Origin: Basidiobolus ranarum
Taxonomy: Eukaryota; Basidiobolomycota; Basidiobolomycetes; Basidiobolales
Direction: 5' to 3'
Assembly (NCBI GenBank): GCA_040143965.1
Contig: JASJQH010007025.1
Coordinates: 1 to 24,576, forward strand
DNA length: 24,576 nt
Shown here: one piece after another, positions 1 through 9,576 of the stretch
Layout: every line of letters begins with the position of its first letter
How positions within the stretch are numbered: the first letter of the stretch is position 1
Translations under genes and position numbers: made by a program
The notes under the pieces: generated by a model
Seen by the model: the letters and a program-made list of their open reading frames with translations, nothing else
What the model was told of the DNA's origin: nothing
The model's database searches: none

Positions 1-739
1 AAGTCATCATCATTCTTCTACGAACAGTATCAATAGGGTAGGATGCGAGACCAGCACCGATGGTAATACCCCAACCCAACAAGAAAGAGGCGAGGAGGGA
101 GTCCTTGAGCTCTCCAACAAGGAGGACAGGCTTCAAGGAATCGTACATACCGAAGTACAAACCACGATATACGATGATACCAACACAAGAGATGTTGAAA
201 CCACGATACAACCCAGCAATACCATCACTCTTAAGGGTCTTTCTGTAGACATCCACAAGACCATCGAACTGACGGCCACCTCCGCCCTTCTTGGCTGACT
301 TGGCATCATTGGCAAGACGAGTACGAGCGTAATCAAGAGAATAGACGAAGAAGAGAGAGGAAGCACCAGCAGCACCACCGGAGGCAAGATTTCCGGCAAA
401 CCACTTCCAGTAACCATCTCTCTCCTTTTTGTAGCCAAATAATGACTTGAAGTAATCCTTGAAAGCAAAATTCAAGGCCTGAGTTGGAAAGTAACGGATG
501 ACATTAGCCATGTTACCTCTCCAAAGAGAGATGGTTCCTTCTTCCTTGATAACACGACTGAAGCATTCACCGACACCTTTGTAGGGATGTGAAAGACGGC
601 CAGTCTTAAGCATCTCATCTTGATTTTGAATCAACAATTTGACTCGTTCAATGGGAGCGGCAGCAGTCTTGGAGACGGCGGCAGAAACACCACCCATTAA
701 GAAATCGACAGCAAAGTTCTTTTCGGTCTTACCAGACAT
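1..739 (-). CDS. AAC: Mitochondrial ADP/ATP carrier (adenine nucleotide translocator), 5' part; C-terminus beyond the window
   Basis: Exchanges cytosolic ADP for matrix ATP across the inner mitochondrial membrane. The start is ATG at 739-737 ([13 protein letters not shown]...), and 246 uninterrupted codons run off the left edge; the family is about 300-310 residues. All three mitochondrial-carrier repeats are seen: PIERVK in repeat 1, SLDYAR in repeat 2 and PIDTVR in repeat 3. The ADP/ATP-carrier signature RRRMMM lies in the last complete codons before the edge. That signature separates it from other carriers. No intron is visible. The neighbour TIM17 is also mitochondrial and on the same strand, but about 890 nt of non-coding DNA separates them, so each probably has its own promoter. 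A TATATA stretch at 815-820 lies about 76 nt upstream of the ATG. Family assignment is very secure; which paralogue it is cannot be told. Confidence 0.97.
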   Translation of the reverse strand, partial: MSGKTEKNFAVDFLMGGVSAAVSKTAAAPIERVKLLIQNQDEMLKTGRLSHPYKGVGECFSRVIKEEGTISLWRGNMANVIRYFPTQALNFAFKDYFKSLFGYKKERDGYWKWFAGNLASGGAAGASSLFFVYSLDYARTRLANDAKSAKKGGGGRQFDGLVDVYRKTLKSDGIAGLYRGFNISCVGIIVYRGLYFGMYDSLKPVLLVGELKDSLLASFLLGWGITIGAGLASYPIDTVRRRMMMT

Positions 740-1624
740 AGTGAGATAATCTTAACAATGAACGGCTAATCAAGGGAATGCCTGACAAAGTAGCATTTCA
801 ACCATGAACGCCGGTATATAGCTTTACTTTTTATCCCCTGCAAAAGTAAATCACTTACGAAGAGATGACTACCTTGCGATCTGGATATGCCAGTCCCTGG
901 CTAAGCTAATTCATCGAATGATTGCATTCAGTGTATTCAAAATAAGACTGCTAAAAAAGTCCGAATGAATTTGGGGGATCGATTTTCCCATCGTTTAGGT
1001 TGAGACCTTCCTTCTTCCATCAACCCGGATTCCTCCATAACCATTATTATCTCAAAGGAGGAGAGGACGAGTGGGGGGCTAATCCATCAACTTATTCATG
1101 ACTCCAATGGCTCTAGATCGCTTGCCCCAACTATTTTCTTCAGTTGAGGGGGAAGGTATTACCTCCATATGTTCTAAATTAACTCAGGAGATATCACATG
1201 TTACAATTAGTCGTATGTCATTCCATCGAAGAGTTCTGTTCTTGTCGGATCGTACCACCGCACCGAAATCCGACCTACTAACGAATCGACGATATTTAGG
1301 CCGATGCCGATACTTTCGGCCACGATAACTTGGACCCTAACCCAACAAGTTAATACCAGTAGTGAAATCACAGATATCAAATATCAATCTCATAGCAATG
1401 TTTATAAGCTAAACAAGTAATAGGAGTGTTTTCGAATGAAGATGTACTTTTTATTACATTGACAATAAAAGAATCTGATGTGGAGTTAACTAATTTAATG
1501 ATAAATCAAAGAAAGAAGTTCAATGGTTAAGAATGTATAAGAAACAGAGGATGAGGAGGAGGAGATATGCGTTTTCTATGAGAAAGGTGCCTTTGAGTTT
1601 GAATAGAAGTTGCTGGCGTATAGC
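740..1624. other. Intergenic: ADP/ATP carrier promoter and TIM17 3' flank
   Basis: No gene is supported here. On the minus strand it lies upstream of the ADP/ATP carrier and downstream of TIM17. A TATA-like TATATA is at 815-820, and a CCAAT pentamer on the plus strand is at 1104-1108; both are weak signals alone. A 76-codon open frame at 1098-1328 has no family resemblance and unconvincing composition. A purine-rich stretch around 1540-1570 follows the TIM17 stop. Confidence 0.5.
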
Positions 1625-2308
1625 TTATTTGGAGGGTGCTGGGATATCTGGTACTTGTGGCATGATGGGACGATTTTGTTCGGCGAACATACGAGTCATG
1701 GCAATACCTAAACCTTCAATCATAGCCAATAAGACACCTCCAACGACAGCGGAAGTAGCAGCAGCTTTGAAACCACCTGAGATAAACACCAGTTAGTGTC
1801 GATATTAGAATATCAATGGAGAATAGAGCATCATTTACCTCTAGCAGCCAAGACACCACCAGTCAAGGTACCAGAAAGAATGGAATTCCAAGGATCTTCC
1901 TTTTGACGAATTCCCTTGAAAGCGCAATCAAAAGTGGAAAAGAGACCACCCCATACGGCGAAATTTCCTAAGACAGGCGGTGTAAATATTCCTTATCCGA
2001 GTGGGAAAGAAAGCAGTATATACATAAGTGTTGACTTACCTCCGAGTACAGGAGCACGAGCTTTGACAGAGGTCAAGGCACCAGTCAAACGCTCTCCTTT
2101 GGGAGAGTTTTTGATTCCTTTAACGGAATGCCAAATACCACCACCAACAGCACCCATTACGAAAGCACCACCAATATCATTGAGGATAACCCAAGGGCTA
2201 ATAAGAATATACAAAAACAACAGAACAGTTAATCTCCACTCAAGTATACATATGGTCCGAGAATATAAAGTACCAAGGGTCTCTGGAGTGATCTGAGCTT
2301 CTAGGCAT
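1625..2308 (-). CDS. TIM17: Mitochondrial inner-membrane translocase subunit Tim17
   Basis: Core multi-spanning subunit of the TIM23 complex, which imports presequence proteins into the matrix and inner membrane. Four exons on the minus strand: 2308-2274, 2197-2040, 1967-1839 and 1776-1625, giving 157 residues (yeast Tim17 is 158). Introns are 76, 72 and 62 nt; the last has a clear CACTAAC branch site. The protein opens [19 protein letters not shown], followed by [13 protein letters not shown] and later [14 protein letters not shown], all strongly conserved in Tim17. Cys12 and Cys79 correspond to the conserved pair (yeast Cys10/Cys77) reported to form a disulfide. The N-terminal Asp/Glu-rich patch is short. 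The first donor is GTACTT, an atypical sequence, but it is the only join that restores the invariant PCPW motif. Tim23 and Tim22 are excluded by the length and the N-terminal motif. Confidence 0.95.
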
Positions 2309-2777
2309 GTTTAAAAGTACAAAGGACTAAGACTTGGTTTAAGTGGACGAACAAAGGAACTGAACCGAATGAAGTGCAGTTATAAAGAAGAAAAGTTTGC
2401 GCAGTGAAAGATCAAGCTTTAATTAAGACTTAATTTAGTTCTCGTCAATTTTTATTCTTTAACATTCCCAAACTTTCTTATTCGTGTCATAATGTAATCA
2501 TCTCTGATCTTGATCAATGCTCACATCCAACGAAATCATGGAACTGAAAATTTTTTGCCAACTTAGAAATTAGATTGGTTTGTATACTCAAGGCTCGATG
2601 TCTGAGTGGTAATTTAAATTGCGGATGATGAATTATCCTTGAGAAACCAACTTTTTTAAACATACTTATTTGTGACAGCGAAAATTTTGCATTATCTTCG
2701 GAGTTTATGGGTTGATAGATTAATATGAAATTATCTGTGAGGTTGTGCCTTAGCTCTAGAAGAGCAAAGCTATAATT
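2309..2777. other. Divergent promoter region TIM17 / SUA5
   Basis: 469 nt between two divergently transcribed genes. It is AT-rich, with no open frame or RNA gene that I can support. A stretch at about 2592-2612 looks like the 5' half of a class II tRNA (…GTCTGAGTGGT…) but has no matching anticodon stem or T arm. Confidence 0.5.
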
Positions 2778-3932
2778 ATGTTATTAAGAGGTCTTCGAAG
2801 ACATTGTTTCAAAGTTAATATACCATATATCTGTACAAATCCAAGTGCAGTTAGAAATATCCATACAAGATGCATATCAGTAAATAACGACTGTAGCAAA
2901 GATTCTTCTTCCTTTGGGTTACAAGAAGCAATACGCTTGTTGAATGAGGACCAAGTTGTAGGTATACCCACCGAGACGGTTTACGGATTAGGAGGAAATG
3001 CACTTTCCACAGAGGCTGTTTCAAAGATATTTGCTGCTAAAAATAGGCCTCCCGATAATCCTTTGATAGTCCACGTTAGTTCGTTGGACATGTTGAGGTC
3101 TATTCTGCCCAACAAACTCATCCCAAAGCAATACATGCCACTGTTGGATTCCTTTTGTCCTGGCCCATTGACTCTCCTTTTTCCAAAATCCGAGCTCATC
3201 CCGGACATCGTTACTTGTGGTCAACCTACAGTAGCTATACGTTTTCCCAGCCATCCAGTTACACTAGCACTTATCGAACAGTTCGGAAAACCGTTGGCCG
3301 CTCCTTCCGCCAATACTTCTGGTAAGCCTTCTCCAACTTTAGCCGAGCATGTATGTCGGGACTTGAACGGAAAAATCCCACTAGTACTTGACGGAGGGCC
3401 ATGTGAAATTGGTGTAGAATCTACGGTATTGAACGGTTTAGTTACTCCACCGGTTATTTTACGACCTGGAGGGGTTACTTATGAACAGATACGAGCAGTT
3501 CCTGGTTTCGAACATGTACTGGTCTATCAACGAGACTTTATCGATAAACAATTAGAAGAGAAACCGGCCACCCCGGGTATGAAATACAGACACTATTCAC
3601 CTGAAGCCCCAGTAATTCTTTTTGAGCGTTCTAAAGGGATAGAGGAGACTTTACATAATATTAAATCAGAGATTCAAGGATTCTCTCAGAAAATCGGTAT
3701 ATTACGAACATCTGCACTTCCACTGAACATCTCGAGTCCAGAGATAGTTGAACACTGGTTAGGGGATGAGAACCATCCGGAACAAGTAGCACGAGAGCTT
3801 TTTAAAGGTTTACGTGATCTAGATAGATTAGATGTGAAGCTAATCATTGTCGAAGGAATTAGGGAGGATCATGAAGGGTTAGCTGTTATGAACCGCCTTA
3901 GAAAAGCTGCTAGCAAAATAGTTACAGCCTAG
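2778..3932 (+). CDS. SUA5: Threonylcarbamoyl-AMP synthase (Sua5/YrdC family)
   Basis: Makes threonylcarbamoyl-AMP from threonine, bicarbonate and ATP, the first step of the t6A37 modification of ANN-decoding tRNAs. Single exon, 384 residues. Residues 1-35 are Arg-rich and almost free of acids (MLLRGLRRHCFKV..., RNIHTR), which looks like a mitochondrial presequence. The YrdC domain spans about 48-235, with IPTETVYGLGG (63-73), KNRPPDNPL, APSANTSGKPSPT, GVESTVL and ILRPGG. A linker with ATPGMKYRHYSPEAP follows, typical of the Sua5 interdomain segment, and then a C-terminal Sua5 domain to the end. The length fits full Sua5 rather than the shorter YrdC-only form. The start is the first ATG; the next Met is residue 105, inside the catalytic domain. 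It is convergent with SEM1, with 348 nt between stop codons. Confidence 0.96.
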   Translation: MLLRGLRRHCFKVNIPYICTNPSAVRNIHTRCISVNNDCSKDSSSFGLQEAIRLLNEDQVVGIPTETVYGLGGNALSTEAVSKIFAAKNRPPDNPLIVHVSSLDMLRSILPNKLIPKQYMPLLDSFCPGPLTLLFPKSELIPDIVTCGQPTVAIRFPSHPVTLALIEQFGKPLAAPSANTSGKPSPTLAEHVCRDLNGKIPLVLDGGPCEIGVESTVLNGLVTPPVILRPGGVTYEQIRAVPGFEHVLVYQRDFIDKQLEEKPATPGMKYRHYSPEAPVILFERSKGIEETLHNIKSEIQGFSQKIGILRTSALPLNISSPEIVEHWLGDENHPEQVARELFKGLRDLDRLDVKLIIVEGIREDHEGLAVMNRLRKAASKIVTA

Positions 3933-4280
3933 CTCTCTCATTATTGCGAGTCTTACACTCATCATTTAATTCATAGCAACATAGATACCCATCAAGTAAA
4001 GCAGCATATTAATTTCTTCAGTCAACAAAGCATTTGAACTTGACTCAGATTAGTATCAAACACCTTCCTTAATTTGAGATGGGTACATTGGAATTGTACA
4101 CGCTGCGTATAGTTTTCGTACCGATATTCTTTTTTGATAGATTTCTGTCAGAACAGATACGCCCATATCATCAAGTAATATTTAGATCTCAGCAATAAAA
4201 AACCTTGCCTCCAGCCAGTATATTTATAATGTTTTTATTTTGTCATTATGGAATAAACACTTGAAGCTGAAACAACTGAT
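3933..4280. other. Intergenic 3' regions of SUA5 and SEM1
   Basis: 348 nt between two convergent stop codons. It presumably holds both 3' UTRs. AATAAA on the plus strand at 4194-4199 could serve SUA5 3' end formation. No coding potential seen. Confidence 0.5.
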
Positions 4281-4656
4281 TTACATCTTCATAGGTTGTG
4301 GTTGAGCTTGCTTAGTAAGTTCAGCACTAAAATGAGAGTCAAGTTAGTCAGGTAAAAACGGAAAAATCAACAAAAAAACTATAAATACCGAAGTTGTTGA
4401 GAGAAGTCATCTTCAACATCATCGTCATCCCAATTATCTTCCCACAAGTGAGTGTCTTGATCTTCCTCGGTTTCGTTCCAATCTAGAGCGATTTGTTAGC
4501 ATATGGTGTTCAATTGATAATTGTTGTTTTCAATGGAAGTATTATCAAACCTTCAGCAGGGAACTCTTCGAATTCGTCGTCTTCTTCTAAAGCATCAAGA
4601 TGAGGAACAGGCTGTGTAGGTTTGCTTGTAGCGGGGTTGGGAGCGTTGGAAGTCAT
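4281..4656 (-). CDS. SEM1: 26S proteasome / TREX-2 subunit Sem1 (DSS1)
   Basis: Small, acidic, mostly disordered protein that binds the proteasome lid and, in other fungi and animals, also TREX-2 and further complexes. Three exons on the minus strand: 4656-4551, 4482-4389 and 4326-4281, encoding 81 residues. Introns are 68 and 62 nt; the first has a GCTAAC branch site. Two acidic blocks with tryptophans are seen: [15 protein letters not shown] and [18 protein letters not shown] short helix-forming tail follows, [17 protein letters not shown]. This is the exact architecture of DSS1/Sem1 (70-90 residues). The donor of intron 1 is GTTTGA, a non-consensus sequence, but the join yields the conserved EDWNE. 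The gene shares a 548-nt divergent region with PEX6. Confidence 0.95.
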
Positions 4657-5204
4657 TATTGTAAATCCAAACAAAAGAAATGCGCAACGATGAAAGTGTA
4701 TTGAGCTGCTTATTCATGTTTGACGTATTCTTTCTCATTCAACTAGAAAAATTCAAGTGATTGGATGATGGACAAATTGACGTAATTGCTTATAACTATC
4801 CCATGAAGCATCAATTGCTGATACTTTGCTTATTTTATTCGCTTTATAATCAAATAACTTCTTGGTTGATTAGAGGCTATAGCGCCATTTAACCTACCTA
4901 GATTACTACCCAGATTCACTAGCATTATTTGCCCTTTCCCCATTTGTCACTCTTTTTCATGTGAATACAAGGTGTGAAGAAAACGTAGATGATTGCTAAG
5001 CTAATAACTAGATATGCTATTGATAATCACAAATCACGTATCATGTGGACAATATGAACCAATGTTACAATGAGAGTGCGATTGAAATATCTTTTGATAA
5101 TCCTTGTGGCGCACTCAATTTGGTATCTGTTTCATTATTCAGTTTGTGCTTTCCCTAATACCTACGTTCTTCCATAGTAAGTTTTCCTAAACTTCTTCCG
5201 AATC
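4657..5204. other. Divergent promoter region SEM1 / PEX6
   Basis: 548 nt between SEM1 and the chosen PEX6 start. The PEX6-proximal part holds two overlapping upstream open frames beginning with ATG at 5054 and 5070. Just before the chosen PEX6 ATG there is an exact GTAAGT donor-like site at 5177. These may belong to the leader or to a 5' exon (see findings). No other feature recognised. Confidence 0.45.
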
Positions 5205-8200
5205 ATGGTCAGTCAAATAGTGCTCGACGAAGTAGTATTGGAAGCTCACAATGAGCCAGGTTACAAATTGGTGTCTGATGGTATGAATATGGTAACCATA
5301 TACCTTCGAATATGTCTGTAGCTTTTATTCTTTTCTAATGCCGACTTCAAACCTTTAGATCCTCTAATTCTATGTGAATATTTGCAAAAAACTTGTAAGA
5401 TTATCGAGCAAGGTGCTGATATAAACATACCCGTGGGTGACGAAGAATTCCATTTTCGAGCATTAATGTGCGCACCGGTACTTCGTGGCTTGGTCTCCGA
5501 AACCACGAAATTTATATTATCCTCCACAAAGTATTTACCCAACTTACCTATGGAAAATGATACCGAAGAGGCTGAAGCTCTGTCCGAAGTTGACGTAGAT
5601 TATGGTTATTTGGTTAATGCTGGGGCAACAAAAGATACCGATTGTTTTTTCCCGTTGTCTGACTCGGAAGAAGAGTTCGAGCTGTCTGAAAGAGAGAAAA
5701 AGTGTGAAGCCTCGAGAGCTCAAGAAAGTCAGACGACGGAACTACGTGCCGGCCCATTAGATGCTAAGATATCTATAGATATCATTCATCCAAAGCCAGA
5801 GGCGAATGAGGATGAAGAAACCTTTGCATTCGTTCGTATAGAGACACTTGGACGTTTACATCTTTTGAGTGGCGATAGGGTATGTTTTCAGTATTCTTGC
5901 ATCTGTTCTAATATTAACAATATTTGTTTAGGTAATTATTGAAGGCCCCCAGGCTTTGAAAAAACGACCATGTCGTATTTTTGGACTGGAAGACAAGTAA
6001 GTAATGAGTTGCTTTGGTATGATAGCATAATTCTCATTCGACTCGAAATCGGTTTATTTAGGTTTCTCAGTGGCAATAGTGAATCGGAGATATTTATGTC
6101 TCCTTGCTTGCTCTATAATTTAGGAATCAGAAGTAGCCCTACTACGTCTCAACAAGTTCGCGTCTTGTACTTGGATGAGGTGATCACGCCTTCTACAATT
6201 CGTGAGGCTGTTCTCGCTCGTATACCTACTCCAATTTCGACCAGCAAAATCTACGAAAAAGCATTCATGAATGCCTTGAAAGAATATTTCGAAACCAAAA
6301 GTCGAGTGATATGTGAAGGTGACATCGTTGGAATTTCGATTGACGAAGATAAAGCTAAATTAGAGAGTAACGAGCATATTGAGGACGAGGAGATATCCAA
6401 TTTTATATGCTTAAGAGAAGATATAAAGAGAAGTAACCTGACGGTTGTATATTTTCATGTCACTACTATCGAGTTTAGTAAAGCATCGCCATCCGTCCTA
6501 TTCAATGGAGGAATCATTGATGTTGATTCTACCAAATTAATCCAGGAAGGTATATCGAACATTCAAGTTCCGTCTTTGCAGCGTTACCTCGACGCAACCG
6601 GTGATATTCCACGTTTACCTACCAATATCCCTGAAGAATCTCCACTTGCCCAACTTCTCGACATTGCATCTTCATCAGTTCATCCATTAGCCATAGAACT
6701 GGGCCTAAGCTGTTCAGTAATGCTACGTGGAGCGAGAGGAAATGGGAAACGTGTTCTCTGTGCGTGGGTAGCTGAGAAATTGGGGCTTTGTTTCTATGAT
6801 GTCAATTGCTATGATCTTGCTGGCGAAACAGATGCCAAAACAGAATCATCTCTTCGTGCTCGATTTGATATTGCTGCCACATACGCACCTTGCCTATTCT
6901 TACTAAGAAATATAGAAGCCCTGGCTACCAAAGAGGCCACTATTGAAACAGGCCAAGAGCCTGTCATCTCTTCGGTTATGACTGATTGTCTTGCTAGTGT
7001 AGCAGAGGTGATCAAGAAAACTGGTCAGCCTGTATTGGTGGTTGCTACCGCCTCTGATCCGGAAAGAGTACCCAACAGTTTATTGAGTTGTTTCAGGCAT
7101 GAGATTGAAATCGAGGTACAGAGTATTTAGATAGTAGACTTGGTTTGAATGGCGAGCTGATATCTTCATATTTATAGGCACCCAATGAAGCCACTCGGCT
7201 TTCAATCCTCAAGACTCTTACAGCTAAGATCCCTCTGGCTCCAGACGTCTCTTTATCTTCCCTTGCAACCCAAACTGCGGCATTGGTGGCAAAAGATTTG
7301 GTAGATCTAGTTGCACGAGCTGGAGTAGCAGGACTGGAGAGAGTATCCAAGGCCACGACAGTTAGTGGAGATGGTGTTACTTGGAGTGATCTAATTGAAG
7401 CTGGGATCACCCTCAATGCCTCAGACTTTGATAGAGCTCTGGGTAAAGCTAGAGCTTCTTATTCAGATAGTATTGGCGCTCCCAAGATTCCCAATGTAAC
7501 ATGGGATGATGTTGGTGGCTTAGCATCTGTAAAAGATGATATTTTGGATACGATTCAATTACCACTAGAGCACCCTGAATTGTTTGCCAGTGGCATGAAA
7601 AAACGATCTGGTATTTTATTCTATGGCCCACCAGGTACCGGTAAAACCTTATTAGCAAAGGCGGTGGCCACCTCGTGCTCTCTTAATTTCTTTTCGGTCA
7701 AGGGTCCTGAATTGTTAAACATGTATATTGGTGAATCTGAAGCTAACGTAAGAAGAGTATTCCAACGCGCAAGAGATGCCAAGCCCTGTGTCATTTTCTT
7801 TGATGAATTGGACTCCATCGCACCAAAAAGAGGTGAGAAGGGTGACTCTGGGGGTGTTATGGATAGAATCGTAAGTCAAATCTTAGCGGAGTTGGATGGC
7901 ATGAGTAGTGGGGATGGCTCTTCAGATGTTTTTGTCATTGGCGCTACAAACAGACCTGATTTACTTGACCCTGCTCTGCTTAGACCTGGACGGTATGGAT
8001 CTCTAACACAAGTTGTATGTTACTTTATTGGCACAGACGTAAACTCATATGTTGTATCTTCTAGGTTTGATAAGCTTCTTTATCTTGGTATCAGTGAAGA
8101 TAATGAATCTCAACACAATATTCTCCAAGCACTAACAAGAAAGTAAGTTATTAGCCAAAGGAATTTCAGTTATTTCAACTCTAACATCAATGGCAGATTC

Positions 8201-8770
8201 CGACTAGCGCCAAATTTAGATCTTCATCAAGTGGCAGAAAAATGTCCGTTCCATTATACTGGTGCTGATTTTTATGCTCTTTGCTCAGATGCCATGTTGA
8301 AAGCGATGACACGTACAGCAGGTGAAATTGATCAGAAAATCAAGGATTGGAACGAAAATCCACCATCGCCTCCATCAGGTGTCAAATACCCTGTACCGAT
8401 GACAGTGCAGTATTATTTAGATAGACTGGTTAAGCCAGAAGAAACCGAAGTGTTGGTCCAAATGGTTGATTTCGAGAAAGCGCAAGCAGAGCTGGTTCCT
8501 TCGGTTAGTCCAGATGAGCTTAATCATTATAAACAGGTGCGAGCACAGTTCGATAATTCAATGCACAAAGAAAACCCTGAAACCCCCGAGCCTGTAGTCC
8601 CTAGATCCTCAGGCTCTGGTGGTCAAGCAAATACTGACCTCTTCGAACCGAAAAACGCCAGTTATGAAGCCCAACTTGATCAAGAGTATAGCAATAATAC
8701 GGAGTCAGCCATGTCCAACGGAAAAGCCAAAGGAAAGAAAAAAGACAAGGGGAAGGGGAAAAGCCATTAG
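5205..8770 (+). CDS. PEX6: Peroxisomal AAA+ ATPase Pex6
   Basis: Pex6 pairs with Pex1 in a hexamer that extracts ubiquitinated Pex5 from the peroxisomal membrane. Seven exons: 5205-5280, 5359-5879, 5932-5996, 6062-7115, 7178-7992, 8065-8142 and 8197-8770, totalling 1060 residues (usual range about 1000-1400). The N-terminal part is divergent and includes an acidic stretch. D1 is degenerate: its P-loop reads GARGNGKR (about 444-451), and the Walker B position reads CLFLLRN without the acidic pair. D2 is canonical: GPPGTGKT (722-729), [21 protein letters not shown] with D781/E782, [13 protein letters not shown] and [12 protein letters not shown]. One weak and one strong ATPase ring plus the MYIGESE and GDSGGVMDR motifs point to Pex6 over Pex1 or Cdc48. 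The C-terminal tail is Lys/Gly-rich. The start is the least certain part. Introns are 78, 52, 65, 62, 72 and 54 nt. Confidence 0.94.
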
Positions 8771-9039
8771 AGTGAAAAATAGGGTACTCCTAAAATCTCA
8801 CTAATTCTATCTCGCATACTTCATTACTACTGCTTACACCTCCATATGTATCACAATGTTTATATAATAAAACATCACATTCTTTAACATGATTAAGTAA
8901 CGATAGTCAACTTGTTAATGGTATGAATATTTTAATTATGTTGGTATGGGTATCTTAGAATGTGATAATTTAGTAAATCTGATATTTTCAATAGGTCTGA
9001 TTCAAGGAACTAAAGAATCGCTCAAAGCTTCCCCGATAG

Positions 9040-9576
9040 TCAACCGAAAATGATACCAATTTCACGAGCGGAACTCTCCAAGGAATCACTTCCGTGAGTG
9101 GCATTCTTGGAGCCATCAGTGCCAAACAAAGCACGAATACTAAAGTCATGCAAAGATTGTTATGTATATGGTAATTATTATCTTGCGTCAAAGGGAGTCT
9201 TACCTATTTGGTGCTTCTTCACGGGCTTTCTCAGAATTAGTAGGACCCATAAGAGTTCTCCAAGCCTTGACGGCATCCTTCTTTTCCAAAATCATGGCGT
9301 AGAAAGGCGAGCTGATACAAATGGAATTTTGAATGACCGTCACCACAAGATACAAATATCAATGAGAAAATCTTACCTGCTCATCCAAGTAGTCAAACTC
9401 TCAAAGAAAGGTCTACCTTCGTGCTCTTTGTAGAATTCTTCTATCTGAGACTTGGTTCCTTTGACTTCCTTCTCTTGAACAATCTTGAAGCCTTCAGCTT
9501 CAATGCGCTTCTTGATATCATCCAAATGACCGGTACTATAAGCGTCGGGCTTCACAAGAGCAAGAGTTTTCTCCAT
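9040..9576 (-). CDS. Nucleoside diphosphate kinase, group II (NME5/6/7)-like
   Basis: Transfers the terminal phosphate between nucleoside di- and triphosphates through a phosphohistidine. Three exons on the minus strand: 9576-9377, 9311-9204 and 9139-9040, encoding 135 residues; introns are 65 and 64 nt. Catalytic positions are present: Lys9 in LVKPDA, Tyr49 in EFYKEHEGRPFF, Arg85, Thr91 in MGPTNS, Arg105 in SIRALFGTDG, Asn115 and the phosphorylated His118 in NATHGSDS. The block MGPTNSEKAREEAPNSIRAL resembles NME5/6/7-type domains rather than yeast Ynk1. The protein also ends at IIFG, soon after the active site, without the C-terminal extension of group I enzymes. It is convergent with PEX6, with 269 nt between stops. 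An active kinase is expected from the residues. Confidence 0.93.

Noticed and set aside
1098-1328. 76-codon plus-strand open frame
   Set aside because: Cys/Ser/Arg-rich, no homology recognised, inside the ADP/ATP carrier promoter region.
2592-2660. tRNA-like sequence (class II D-arm resemblance)
   Set aside because: Only the 5' end resembles a tRNA-Ser/Leu; there is no anticodon arm, T arm or acceptor complement.
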